A stretch of 64,000 nucleotides of DNA. Source: Anthracocystis setariae (taxonomy: Eukaryota; Basidiomycota; Ustilaginomycetes; Ustilaginales; Ustilaginaceae). Positions 1 to 10,500 of the stretch are shown here, one piece after another. The DNA lies in assembly GCA_928724745.1 (NCBI GenBank), contig CAKMXJ010000002.1, forward strand, positions 248,001 through 312,000. Reading direction: 5' to 3'. The notes below the pieces were generated by a model. The model saw nothing but the letters and a program-made list of their open reading frames with translations. It did no database searches and had not been told where the DNA came from. A program made the translations under genes and the position numbers. Each line of letters opens with the position of its first letter. The stretch's first letter is position 1.

Positions 1-878
1 ATGGCCCTGTTGGCACCGTTCAATCAAACAAATAATGCGCATCAGCGTTGGATCTTGTAACCACGACTCGACACTCTGCGTGTTGGTACAACATGACACT
101 TACCATTCTTGGCAAACGATCTTGCCAGCTCCACTCCCTTGTGGAACGCAGCTGTCCCATCGCCCTCCTGAGCCACCATGTCGACGAACCCAATGCGGCT
201 CGCCTCCACTGCATCCACTAGCTTGGCACTGAAAATCAACTCCTTGGCTCGTGCCGGTCCCACCAATCGCGTCATTCGGCTCGTGCCACCTGCACCGGGG
301 ATGATGCCCAGCTTCGTCTCTGTCAGCCCGAGTTTGGTCGCAGCCGGACCGGCGATGCGAAGATCACATGTCAGTGCGAGTTCAAGTCCTCCACCCATCG
401 CCAGACCATCCAGACAGGCGATAGTGGGCATGGGCAGACGAGAAACGTTGGTGAACACTTTGCGCAGGCCCAGAAGGAAGGTATCCACCTCGGGTTTCGA
501 CATTCCCTTGCGTTCCTTCAGATCGGCACCGGCGCAGAACGTGCCGGGAACCGAAGATCGTATCAAGAGTGTGCGTACCGTGGTCGAGGTGAGCAGCGTC
601 GAAACATGCTCGTCCATCTCGGCCAGCAGCGCGCGAGAGATGGCATTCTTAGCAGGCGCACGGTTGAGCGTGAGCACCGAGATGTGCTCGTCATACTGCG
701 ATACCGAGCCAAGTTCAGACTTGGCGACGGCGGACAGAGGTGTGAGTGTGGCCAGCTGAGAAGCATCCGTAGCCGTCGAGTAGCTCCGCAGCATGCTCCC
801 AGAGTACGAAAGCGTGGAACGTCGCAAGCAGTTGGCAGCAACGCTGCTGCTCGTCAGAACGGGTCTCAGCGACAGCAT
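1..878 (-). CDS. AUH-like enoyl-CoA/methylglutaconyl-CoA hydratase, mitochondrial (partial, 3' end outside window)
   Basis: Crotonase-superfamily hydratase, most like AUH, which hydrates 3-methylglutaconyl-CoA in mitochondrial leucine breakdown. Exon 1 is 104-878 from ATG at 878. The N-terminus is Ser/Arg/Leu-rich with few acids, as in a mitochondrial presequence. Family signatures are AGADLKERKGM (oxyanion-hole region) and LTETKLGIIPGAGGT (region of the catalytic Glu). The reading frame would otherwise run into unrelated sequence after AKN. A GTAAGT donor at 103 and an AACAG acceptor at 7 define a 97-base intron, after which the frame gives Gly-Pro, as expected for the conserved KNGP segment. 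Only 6 bases of exon 2 are in the window, so the C-terminus is missing. It is divergent from the rhodanese gene at 1203. The family call is firm; the precise substrate is inferred. Confidence 0.88.
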
Positions 879-1202
879 CTTCGATATCAGTGATGGCAGT
901 CGTGATCTGGTAATGTCTATGCGTGTAGGAAGGGTGAGGTGAAGGATTTAGGGCGGAAGATGTTGGCTCGCGGCATCAACACCAACGCCCAAAGAAATCG
1001 TTTACCCCGCACCGGCTCACACGTCCGTGCACCGATATACCCGAAAATGCACTCATCGACGTTTTTCGAGCCAGATTCTTCCCGATCCCACTTGAATCGA
1101 ATTGTCGGAGATGGCCCGACCCATGCCCTTGACACTCATCACCTTCCCGAACCTGTCTTGTACCCGCTCTGTCACAACCACGCAAAAAGCGACTTGACAG
1201 AC
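879..1202. promoter_or_regulatory. Divergent intergenic region between hydratase and rhodanese genes
   Basis: This stretch separates two divergent start codons and so probably holds both promoters. An in-frame ATG at 960 would add 81 residues to the rhodanese protein; that extension resembles nothing I recognise and is treated as leader. No clear TATA box or repeat was seen. Confidence 0.4.
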
Positions 1203-1792
1203 ATGTCGCAAGCAGAAGAGCACCCGATCAACCAGTCCGGATGGATGACCGTCTACGGCGAACCCACCTCGAAACCTGGATCCATCAGCGTCGATGAGCT
1301 CACACACTGGTACAACACCAAGACACCAGGCAGAGACTTTGTCGTTGTCGACGTCCGACGTTCTGACTGTGATGTAAGCAATCACTTGCCCTCGCGTTCC
1401 TCTCTTGTTGGTATTTAGCTCGCTGACACCGGTATGCTTTCAACGTGGTTTTGCAGTACATGATCCCTGCAGCGATCAATCTTCCCGCCCATTCATTGCC
1501 CGCTACGATCCTGACACTGATCCGCTTGGTCCCGACCGACCCGAAACTCATCTTCCACTGCAACTCGAGCAAAGGTAGAGGAACGAGAGCAGCAGGGTGG
1601 GTGGCAGATGCACTCATCAAGTTCCACACAGCCGCAGGTGCACCCAACGACCAAGCGAAAGCATACGTCGAACAGCAAGTCCTTATCCTCACAGGAGGTA
1701 TCAATGCATGGACCGACAAGCACGGCAAACGTGATCTCAGCACACGAGGTCAGCCATGGGATGGAAAGTCTCTCGCCACCATCCCCCTCTGA
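1203..1792 (+). CDS. Cdc25-like rhodanese-domain protein (Acr2/arsenate-reductase-like phosphatase)
   Basis: Single rhodanese domain of the Cdc25/Acr2 type, 168 residues. Exon 1 is 1203-1373 and exon 2 is 1457-1792. The intron (GTAAGC donor at 1374, TTGCAG acceptor ending at 1456) is phase 0 and joins VDVRRSDCD to YMIPAAINLPAHS, the standard rhodanese strand followed by the G/D-x-IPGA-x-NLP motif. The active-site loop is HCNSSKGR, a C-x5-R signature, so the catalytic Cys and Arg are present. Relatives reduce arsenate or act as small tyrosine phosphatases; which one applies cannot be told from sequence. The start at 1203 gives the usual compact family length; an in-frame ATG at 960 is a longer alternative. 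Confidence 0.85.
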
Positions 1793-1873
1793 AATCTAAA
1801 GCCATTGTTAAGCATGTCTACGGTAACGTCTAGGTTGTGGTTGGTGTACAAATTGAAAGTGACGGAGAGCTGA

Positions 1874-2599
1874 CTAGAACTTACCAACGAGCAGATTGCC
1901 TATCATCTCGCGGGCAGTGATCCAGACTGTGATACCGAAGGTGGGCAAGTCGAGCGTAGAGCTAAGTACATCGGCCAAGCCGAACGGAAGCATGGGTGGG
2001 ATCCAGCCCTGAGCAAGTTCCAACGCCCAGCATCCGTCTTCGGGCATCATGTACTGCTTGACTGTTCCACGACGAAGATGGTGTTGCGATCCAGGTGGAT
2101 AGTGTTCCGCCTTGAGCGCACCAGCGGGGTAAGCGTACTGGTTACCCGTCAGAATGTGGAAGTAGTCGTCGGCAGTGTGACGTCCCGTGTGTCCCTCGGT
2201 GCCGACAGGACTGCCAAAGAAGATGAGGTACTCGGTCACGGAGGCATGGAGTAGATACATGCTACCCATTGCGCCGCCGGCGTTGTTGAACATCCATTCG
2301 GACTCGTCGCTAAAGTGGTGCTTGTTGAGGTAAGGCGCGAGCTTGGGATCGGCACGAAGGTCGTCGAGGATGTAGTCAAAGATCGCACTGGCGTTTCCAG
2401 GATGCTTGACGACCGCGGCCTGGGTGAGTTGGTGCAGCTTCTTGTGGTCAAAAATGTAGAAGTGCTGACGGATCGAGTCGAGAGCAGCAATGATGGCACA
2501 GAAGCCTACCAGGAGAGCCGTGAGGACGACCCAGCGGCGGTTTGGGGCTCCAGCAGCGTGGGCACCAGCCTTGTTGCTGCGAGGTCGATGGTTCGACAT
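1874..2599 (-). CDS. ERG2: C-8 sterol isomerase (ERG2)
   Basis: Delta8-delta7 sterol isomerase of ergosterol synthesis, an ER membrane enzyme of the ERG2/sigma-1 receptor family and a known target of morpholine fungicides. The 241-residue product has one N-terminal membrane segment at about residues 20-40 (WVVLTALLVGFCAIIAALDS). The conserved ERG2 body follows: FDYILDDL, SEWMFNNAGGAMGSMYLLHAS, EYLIFFGSPVGTEGHTGRH, a YPPG-containing segment and the C-terminal TAREMIGNLL. The start at 2599 fits family length. An in-frame ATG at 2767 would add 56 residues of low-complexity sequence and is disfavoured. The last codons (GGTAAGT) resemble a splice donor, but the protein already ends in Lys-Phe as ERG2 proteins do, so no intron is proposed. 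Confidence 0.95.
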   Translation of the reverse strand: MSNHRPRSNKAGAHAAGAPNRRWVVLTALLVGFCAIIAALDSIRQHFYIFDHKKLHQLTQAAVVKHPGNASAIFDYILDDLRADPKLAPYLNKHHFSDESEWMFNNAGGAMGSMYLLHASVTEYLIFFGSPVGTEGHTGRHTADDYFHILTGNQYAYPAGALKAEHYPPGSQHHLRRGTVKQYMMPEDGCWALELAQGWIPPMLPFGLADVLSSTLDLPTFGITVWITAREMIGNLLVGKF

Positions 2600-3535
2600 G
2601 ATCCGAGAAGAGTTCGAAGCCGAGGATAAGGTGGATGAGAGAGTGAAAGCGAGTAAAGACCGTGTATTGCGGAGGTAGGGGTAGGGCTGGGATGGACGAA
2701 ACTGTGTTGGATGAGAACGTCCGAAAGGTGTTGCTCTCTCGTTTCTTCTCCTGCTCCAAAATCCCATTTTGGCAGAAGCGTACCAGGACGCATCGGGACC
2801 CTTGACTGCCAACGGCCAGGCGATTATGAAAACTCCGGAAAAATGACCCCGATGTTGGCAAAAACGGCCAAAATCAGACCATCTCGCCTCCGCCCAACCA
2901 TCCGCATCAAGTGTGACTTTGACAGTGGCTGGCTTCGACAAAAATCGTCGAAGGACGAGGGCCTGTAGAGGTTAGGTTACATTGTAAGATTAGAAGGCAC
3001 GCACTTCAGGATGAGGAGCCCAGCTCGAGAGGGATACTGAGAGTGGACAAGGTTATGTTCGGTTGGTAACTGTTACATCCTTTTGCGGTGACAATTGTTT
3101 TCCATGAAATTGAAAGTCATCTTCTCTCTGTTATCTGTTGTGAATGGATAAGAAGCGCGCCAAGTCCAGGGTCTGCATCTTTTTGATGATGGATGGGATT
3201 ATTGCGTGTGAAATCGGATTTGTTTAGTTTGACAGATGCACACGCATGCGAATGATGCTAAATCTTGCTTCCCAAAGCCAAGTCCTAACACCAACGCCAT
3301 GAGCCTGAGCCTGAGCCGCTGCTCCTTGCATCCCTTCCGCGATTGTCCATGATTCAAACAGGCTAGTATCGGACGACCGAGTCCTTTTCCTGTTGCTTGC
3401 GATAAGCTACAACAAGCACGCGTCCACGCACTCATCTTGCCCTTCCATCTTCCTCTTTCACGTCACAACCCCAACCCACCCTAATCACCACTTCCTCGAG
3501 CGGATCTTATCGTTGTACCATCGCTGATAAGCAAA
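2600..3535. promoter_or_regulatory. Divergent intergenic region, ERG2 / small coiled-coil gene
   Basis: About 940 bases between two divergent starts, probably promoters and leaders for both. I see no convincing gene, tRNA or repeat beyond a short GAGCCT reiteration near 3303-3314. Confidence 0.35.
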
Positions 3536-4012
3536 ATGACGACGTTCGCGCAAGCCCCGAACTCGTTCATCGCGCTAGCAAGTTCGGACGACTATGTGCT
3601 GGACCCACGAAAGTCACTGTCCGACTATCGACGCGAGATCTACGACTTGCTTCAGTACCTCGATGAGGAGCAGGACAAGATCGAAAAGCAGCTGGCTCGA
3701 TTCGTCAAGCCACCACCCTCGCATGTGCAGCGCACCCAACCCCCACGGCGACCACACGATGACAACGACGGTACGTCCGACTCGGAAGACGATGATGACG
3801 ACGATGACTTTGTTGTGGTCGAAGACATCAACGCAGCCAGTAGGAAGAAGCAGCTTCTGAGCCAGTTGCAGCAGCTGTGGAGGTCCAGGGACGCGCTTCG
3901 TCGGCGCGCTCAGCAGCTCAACATCCGCATCGATAGCCTCGCTCACGGAAAGGGGTCCGGGCTCATGTCGATGGCCGAATTTGAAGGCTACGACGGAAGC
4001 AAGCAGGTTTGA
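3536..4012 (+). CDS. Hypothetical acidic coiled-coil protein
   Basis: Single-exon 158-residue protein from the first ATG at 3536; I do not recognise the family. Residues about 30-60 (YRREIYDLLQYLDEEQDKIE) and 105-145 (KKQLLSQLQQLWRSRDALRR) look like amphipathic helices able to form coiled coils. Between them lies a strongly acidic run of Asp/Glu/Ser followed by FVVVED. There is no signal peptide or membrane segment. Codon use and an uninterrupted frame from ATG to TGA support a real gene, but no catalytic motif is visible. It is convergent with PMS1, whose stop is about 200 bases away. A role as a small subunit or adaptor of a larger complex would be a guess. Confidence 0.65.
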   Translation: MTTFAQAPNSFIALASSDDYVLDPRKSLSDYRREIYDLLQYLDEEQDKIEKQLARFVKPPPSHVQRTQPPRRPHDDNDGTSDSEDDDDDDDFVVVEDINAASRKKQLLSQLQQLWRSRDALRRRAQQLNIRIDSLAHGKGSGLMSMAEFEGYDGSKQV

Positions 4013-4216
4013 GCACCCTCCATCCAGGCTTGGTCGACACATTCGACCAGCGCACAAAAGGAAACACATCAACATCGACTATGTTGCCCATCTTCGTATC
4101 TCTTAGACTTCCTGGTTCTGCCCCTGCAATGCATCGCAGCTTTCTCGTTTGCTTTCACTGTCCATGCTTCTTTAATCCAATATCCCCCCATTCTTGCCCG
4201 ATGCCACTAGATCATT

Positions 4217-7045
4217 CTAGCCTAGACGTTGTGCAACTTCGTCCCATGTGAGCTCCACCTCTTGTTCCTGTTTCACCAAGCCGAGCGTCTTCAAACATGC
4301 CAAGTGTCTCATCGTCGGCCTTCCATGCGGACAGTTCCAAGGCTGATCGATCGTCCCCATATTCCTCAAAATCATCTCCATCCTCCCCTTCTTCAACGCC
4401 GTCCCGATCATGACCGACTTCCTGCAAGCTCGACTAGCAAACATGCTCCTCGCCTTACTGCATCGGACCCCCTTGACCGCTTCTGACCCAGCACTCGTAT
4501 CGCGCAGCAAAAACAGCAGCTCCTCCAGATCCTTAACCCCAAACACCGTCGACTTGCTGATCGGTTGTGCGACGAGCTTAACGCGCGTCCCTGGCAAGCC
4601 GGATTCCGAGACCGAGATCTCAAACCCATTCGCGAGCAGCGTGGCTTGGTGCTCGATCGCCACCAGTTCGTCCGAGGCGGAAAGTTCGAGTGCGCGAGGC
4701 GAGAAGAGTTTCTGCGAGCGGATCTGCGTCGTGAGCTGCAGTGTTTCAAAATTGTACTTTTCGTCCGAGGCGTGTTGGTCGACGATGAAGAGGTCGTCCA
4801 TCTCGTCGGTCGCTTCGGATCGTTTGCGCCGGCGTGCGATGATGAAGCCCAGGTTGAATTGGCCAAGGACTTCCATGGTGGAGAAGTCGTTCTTGTGGAT
4901 GACGCGAGATAGCGCACGTTCGACTTGCTCTTCGTCGTCGTTGAGCACACCAGCTCCTTCGAGTAGCGCTTCTTCCGCAGAGGCGGGCAGGACGTGCGAT
5001 GTTGCAGCAGCTCGATCGGCAACACAACGTAATTGGACCCGGTGCGCAACATCGCTGAGGTCGAAAGAGATGGAGCCATCGTCTACAACATCCTGGTTAT
5101 AGTTTTCGACAATATGGGGCTGTGCTGGTGACCTTTTTGCTTCAGGTTCGTCCGGCTCTTGATTCGCACCAAGTGACTCCTCTTCTAAGTCAGCGTCAGA
5201 AGAAGAGGTGAAGGCAGCTCTTGGTTCAGACTCGTCCAGATCGTCGTCCTTTTCGGCCGCCATTCGACTGGACACGGGCAGTTCGTCGTCCATCTGCGTT
5301 CCTGGGAGTGCAAAGTTCCGCAAAGATGCCAACACGGTCTTGGCTTCCTGTCGAGATCGAGTGCGGATGACGGCCTCTTGCGGTTCCTCAGTCTGAAGTC
5401 TGGGCTCTGTGATTCTCTGCTTCTTGGTGGGGGACCATGAAGCTTGGCTGGTGTCGAGCACCTCATCAAAATCGCGCTTCGATGCGGTGTTCAGCGGCGA
5501 ATCCGATTCCGGCGCAGAAGGAGCGAGTTCATCTGGCTCACTGCTGTCGTCGTCGTTATGGCTCCCTGTTCGACGCCGGATCGCTAGCGGTAGAGACGGA
5601 TCAGACTCCTCGCGGTATTCCAGAACATCGACTGATTCTTCTTGGACAATTGGCTGAGAAGGATTGGTATACTCGTGCAGTTCTTCCTCGTCGTTGTCTG
5701 AGTTTGGCCGATGCGTTTCTGGTTCCCTTGAGTTGACTGCTGTGGCCAAATCACCATCTTCAGGTCTGCTTGCGTCTTGCTCCCCTACAGGCTCGCTTAC
5801 GGAAGCACTTGTCGCGGCTACGGTGAAGCGACTGAGTCGAGACTGGACACTCAAGTTTGTTACGCCGTTTCCGTTCTTGAGCGAATGACTGGCGCCGTTG
5901 ACCAGAAATGTCGCCCTGCTCGGAGCAAATAGCTCTTCCAATGCTTGCTTGACCTTCTCGATGAGTCGGCTTTCCTCGTGCAGAAAGATGGTGCGCTTGT
6001 CCGGGCTGACATTGACATCATACGAGTCGGTGGGGAGTCGAAAGTCGGCGATGATGAACGGGAAATGGTTCGAGTTGAACGACTTGTACACCTCGTTGAA
6101 AGCACGACTGACTCTTCCAGCTTCCCATGGTCGCCCGTTGATGTAGAAGAATTGTCGATCGGACGAGGTGCGACCCGAACCATAGGTGGGCTTGCTAATC
6201 AGACCGACCACCGTGACGCTGGAAGTTTCGCCTGGCGCTTCGGATTCGCCATCAATGCCTTGCTGTGTGACGCTCTGAAGCTGCCTGCTGGGTTTCCTGT
6301 CGACCGAAAAATGTAGCTCAAGATTGAGCGGCATGAGCGTGGGAACGACTTTGGCACCGAAAAGAGAAGACACGTTGGCAGACAAGTAGTTGTCTGCGTC
6401 GGATGAGTTGACGCTGAACTGTGCTGTCTTGCGGCCTCCTGCCGGGGTGTTGGTAGTGGTCCATCGAACCCCCTTGGTGACGAGGGCATAGGCCTGCAAG
6501 AGGTTCTGTGCTTTGGTGTACTCGCGCTTGAGGTTCTTGTCAAACTCTTTCCTTCGTACGGGTAGACTCTTGAACAGGCCTTGGATCGTGATGGTGGTAC
6601 CCCTTTGGCGCGCCGCTCTGCCCGTGTCACTGTGCACTCTGCCGGATGTATCCAGCTTTAATATGGTGCCCATAGGAGCTTGTGAAGAGGTAGCCGTGTG
6701 GATCGTGACGTCGGAAAGCGCGCAAAGAGATGAAAGCGCTTCACCGCGGAATCCAAATGTGCGTACGAGAGCAAGGTCCGAGAAGGAGGATAGCTTGCTT
6801 GTGTAATGCTTGAGCGCAACCGAAGCATAATTGGAGGGATCGATGCCAGTGCCGTTGTCGACGACCTCGAAGGATTCTGCGCCGTAATCGCGGAAGTTGA
6901 TAGCGATATTCGTTGCAGAAGCATCGAGCGCATTTTCGATCAGCTCTTTGACCGCCGTCTGCAAGTCGAGGACAACCTGACCGCTGGTGATCCTATGGAC
7001 ATCGGTCGAGGGGATCGCCTTGATGATGGACGAGCTTGACGACAT
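4217..7045 (-). CDS. PMS1: DNA mismatch repair protein PMS1 (MutL-alpha endonuclease subunit)
   Basis: MutL homologue of the PMS1/PMS2 branch, the nicking subunit of MutL-alpha in nuclear mismatch repair. The 942-residue product starts at ATG 7045 just before the invariant IIKAIPSTDVHRITSGQV. The GHKL ATPase motifs are intact: ELIENALDA (Mg-binding Asn), DNGTGI and GFRGEALSSL. A long acidic, Ser-rich linker (about residues 360-700) leads to the dimerisation/endonuclease domain. There DQHASDEKYNFE (near residue 753) matches the metal-binding DQHA(X)2E(X)4E motif. ACRKSV and CPHGRPTMRHL complete the C-terminal metal site. An in-frame ATG at 7099 would add 18 residues. It is divergent from REV3, whose start is 483 bases away. 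Confidence 0.95.
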   Translation of the reverse strand: MSSSSSIIKAIPSTDVHRITSGQVVLDLQTAVKELIENALDASATNIAINFRDYGAESFEVVDNGTGIDPSNYASVALKHYTSKLSSFSDLALVRTFGFRGEALSSLCALSDVTIHTATSSQAPMGTILKLDTSGRVHSDTGRAARQRGTTITIQGLFKSLPVRRKEFDKNLKREYTKAQNLLQAYALVTKGVRWTTTNTPAGGRKTAQFSVNSSDADNYLSANVSSLFGAKVVPTLMPLNLELHFSVDRKPSRQLQSVTQQGIDGESEAPGETSSVTVVGLISKPTYGSGRTSSDRQFFYINGRPWEAGRVSRAFNEVYKSFNSNHFPFIIADFRLPTDSYDVNVSPDKRTIFLHEESRLIEKVKQALEELFAPSRATFLVNGASHSLKNGNGVTNLSVQSRLSRFTVAATSASVSEPVGEQDASRPEDGDLATAVNSREPETHRPNSDNDEEELHEYTNPSQPIVQEESVDVLEYREESDPSLPLAIRRRTGSHNDDDSSEPDELAPSAPESDSPLNTASKRDFDEVLDTSQASWSPTKKQRITEPRLQTEEPQEAVIRTRSRQEAKTVLASLRNFALPGTQMDDELPVSSRMAAEKDDDLDESEPRAAFTSSSDADLEEESLGANQEPDEPEAKRSPAQPHIVENYNQDVVDDGSISFDLSDVAHRVQLRCVADRAAATSHVLPASAEEALLEGAGVLNDDEEQVERALSRVIHKNDFSTMEVLGQFNLGFIIARRRKRSEATDEMDDLFIVDQHASDEKYNFETLQLTTQIRSQKLFSPRALELSASDELVAIEHQATLLANGFEISVSESGLPGTRVKLVAQPISKSTVFGVKDLEELLFLLRDTSAGSEAVKGVRCSKARSMFASRACRKSVMIGTALKKGRMEMILRNMGTIDQPWNCPHGRPTMRHLACLKTLGLVKQEQEVELTWDEVAQRLG

Positions 7046-7528
7046 GTTGTGGTCGCAAGGCAGAGCGCCTGTCACGTTCTGTATCGTGGGTAGGGTCATC
7101 AGAAGCGCATGGTGAGTTGAAACGAGAGCCACTTCGGTGTGCTTGCGAGCGTAGACGAAGCAATTCAAGGTGGGCTGAGTCGCACGAGGTCAACGGTGTT
7201 GCCTATGGAAATGTCGGTTGTTCTTCTCACCGTTCGAGTCGAGTGTAACCCTTTGTTGTTGTGGCGTAAAGTAACAGCGCGTCACGGCCAACGCGTCATA
7301 GATTGTGATAAGTTTCGGTGTAACAGACATGCCCAAAACGCACACCTCCACCTCGTCAGTTTGAGGCTCGAATTGATGCAGCTTGCAGCTCGTTGGACCC
7401 TGACAATCCACCGACAGGGCCCCCCATCATCTCCTACCTCACATCACATAAAGTCATGGCTCATCTAGACGGCTCAACAACATGACCACACTCGTCTTGA
7501 AGCGAAATATCATCCTGCCACCGCCGCC
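7046..7528. promoter_or_regulatory. Shared divergent promoter region of PMS1 and REV3
   Basis: These 483 bases separate the PMS1 and REV3 start codons and must contain both promoters. No TATA box or perfect repeat stands out. The arrangement suggests possible co-regulation of two DNA-damage genes, which is inference. Confidence 0.5.
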
Positions 7529-10500
7529 ATGAACGCTGCTGATGGCCAAGGATGCGATCCTGCTCCGCATCGCACCGAGAAGCTGACATCGTCCTCAGCC
7601 GATCCCTTCTTCCGCGTTCGACTGATCAACATCGATCACATCCTCACAAATCCTACTCATATTGACCGCACTCAATGTGCCTTCAATGCCGAAGGTCGAC
7701 CTCTCCGCAAAGTACCCATTCTTCGCATATTCGGAGCGACGCCTGCTGGTCAGCGTGTCTGTCTGCACATCCACAACGTCTATCCTTACTGCTACATTCA
7801 ATACAAAGGCTCTCTCGACCCCGATGACGTCCTTCGATATATACATAGATTGGGTCGCGAGCTCAATGCCGCCATGGCTGCATCTCTCCGTCGTAATCCG
7901 CAAGACCCGGAGGCCAACCAGTTCATCGCAGCCATCCACCTCTGCAAAGGAGTCAACTTTTATGGCTACCACGTCGGCTACTCGTACTTCCTCAAGATCT
8001 CTTTTGTCGATCCTTCCCACAACTATCGTCTCGCGACCATCCTGGAATCTGGTGGTGTGATGAAAACCGTCTTTCAGCCCTTCGAGATCCACATCCGGTA
8101 CCAGCTTCAATTCATGCTCGATTACAATATCTTCGGCTGCGATTATGTCGACTTGGACGATGTGCGCTTCCGCTTGCCTATCCCCGAAGGCAGTTCTGTT
8201 GCTTCCGACGGCCTATCTCCTCTCGAATTCCGCAAAAAGATCTGGAACCGGAACTCAATCCCCTACGCTCAGGTCCAAAGCCAAGACGTCCACCGTGGCA
8301 CTCACTGCGAGCTTGAAGCCGACGCCAGTGCACCTTGGATCATCAATCGACGCAGACTCAAGCAGAGAGATCTGCATCATGACTTTGACGAATCGCTCAA
8401 CCCCGCTTCGGATCAGGATATCCTCGTTCCAAGCTTGTCCGGCCTCTGGGATGATGAAAAGAATCGCCGAGCATCAGTCGGTCTGCCGCCTTCGATACCT
8501 ACCGAGGATCCTGCTCGAGATCCCCGTCTTTATGCCCCAGGTGAATCTCCACTATGGATGTCGGAAGACCGCATGAGACTCTTGTTGGAAAAGCGGCTCA
8601 TCGATGACAAACAAAAAACTGTTCCGAGAGAACGAACCCCCAACCACTTTACCGATCGCCCCGGTTTGGACCGATACATCATGACAACCTTTGATGCCGT
8701 TGAAGTCTTTCATCCGTATCAAGACCAAATTCATGCGACTGATCCTTATTCCCAGCGCACCGGCCCTTCTGCCTCATCCAAGCTGTACGACCTGCAACAC
8801 CTTCTCTCTCAAACCCAAAAGACCGAATCCAACACCACCGATCCCGCTCAGCTCACCCAACGCATCAAGGCAGAGGAACAGGATTTCGACACCAAATTCT
8901 TCAGGAGCCAGGAATTCACCCACAGAGTACAGCTAGCGGAGAACGAGGATGTCGCAGGAAACACGGATCCACCATCAGATCAAGAAGATGAGCCGCATGA
9001 CGCGGATCATCTCGATCCGAACGACGGCCAGAACGATGCACCAGGCCAGGATCGTAAGTGGCAGAGAACAGATAGTTCGAATTCGGCTATGTCCTCGGGC
9101 AGCACGCTCGGCAGCAGTCCCTTTTCTTCACCGAAGAAGCGACGTCACATCGATACGCTCGATCCGAGGTCAGCAACTCCGACCGCCAGCCCTTCTTCTC
9201 GACCATCGAACGAGTTCCATGCCGATAGCGTGCGCAAATTCAAGCAGGCAAAACACGACTCTTCCAACGGCTCGAACGATGGAATAGACAAGACACCGAC
9301 GAGACCCATGGACCGTTCAGCTAAAGTCCGCTTCGTAGACTCGGCATCGCCCACAGCCACCGCCGCACCATCCTATGATGCCGATGTGGGCGATCATCTG
9401 CCATCAACAGCTTCCGCTGATCCCACCTCAACAGCTGCTTCGAGACAAAACCGACTCGTCACCTTCCATGAGCCGAGTCCATCTGTACGCACCGTTGTGG
9501 AAACCTTTCCGCTCTTTTCCATCGTTCGTCAAGTCCACCCCGAGCCCTTCTTCAGCGACCCAAACGACGTTCCAGCTCGACCTCGAGAGTATGCAGGTCG
9601 TATGTTTCAATTTCATTCCATCACCCTTCCCTACTTACGCAACTTTGAGCATTGGTCTGGCAGCCAGTCCGACGCTACTGCTGCGACGGCGAGACCTCCT
9701 AAGAAACTCTACTGGCAATTTGGACCGCCACCGCCGACGATGCTCGAGACGAAGGCTTGGAGGCAGAAGGAGAGAATTGTTGAGAAGCACAAGTCGAAGC
9801 GTCGTCGCGCAAGACTGCTCTCGCAGATCGAAAGGCTGACGCAGACAAATGACTATGGCTTTAAGATCTCGCAACACAAAGCGACGAATCAAGTCACGCG
9901 CGACAAGCAGCACATGACCACCCTCGCTGTGGAAGTACTGACCACTACGCGTGGCAACTTGTTCCCAGACCCAACATTTGATGCCATCCAAGCGATCGTC
10001 TACTCCTTCCAGAACGAAGACGAGAATCTGCAGGATACAGGCAGTCGTCCTGATCTTCGCACTGGTCTCATCCTTGTCGCCAGTGACAGTATCCATGCAG
10101 ACCGACTCGGGCTGTCGCACCTAGCAATTGAAACCGTCGACGACGAGTTGGAGCTCTTCAATACTCTGATCGACCTTGTACGCGCCTTTGACCCCGAGAT
10201 CTTGGTGGGGTGGGAAATCCACTCGTCGTCCTGGGGCTACATCATCGAGCGCTCGAACAAGGAATATGACTTTGATCTGGTACCGCAACTCGGCCGTGCC
10301 ATCATCCACAACACAGGCCGCGCCGGCGGCAAATCCGACAACTACGCCTACACCCAATCCTCGGCGCTACGCATTACCGGTCGACACACGCTCAACCTCT
10401 GGCGTCTCATGAAGGGCGAACTGACACTCAATCTGTACACGCTCGAAAACGTCTGCTACCATCTCCTCCATCGGCGGATCCCCAAATTTTCGCACGAGAC

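Noticed and set aside
960..1202. N-terminal extension of the rhodanese protein from ATG 960
   Set aside because: The added 81 residues are rich in Pro/His/Arg without domain features, and 1203 gives the normal family length. Kept only as an alternative.
1874..1890. Possible splice donor (GGTAAGT) at the end of ERG2
   Set aside because: The protein already ends in Lys-Phe after the conserved TAREMIGNLL segment, as other ERG2 proteins do, so no further exon is needed.
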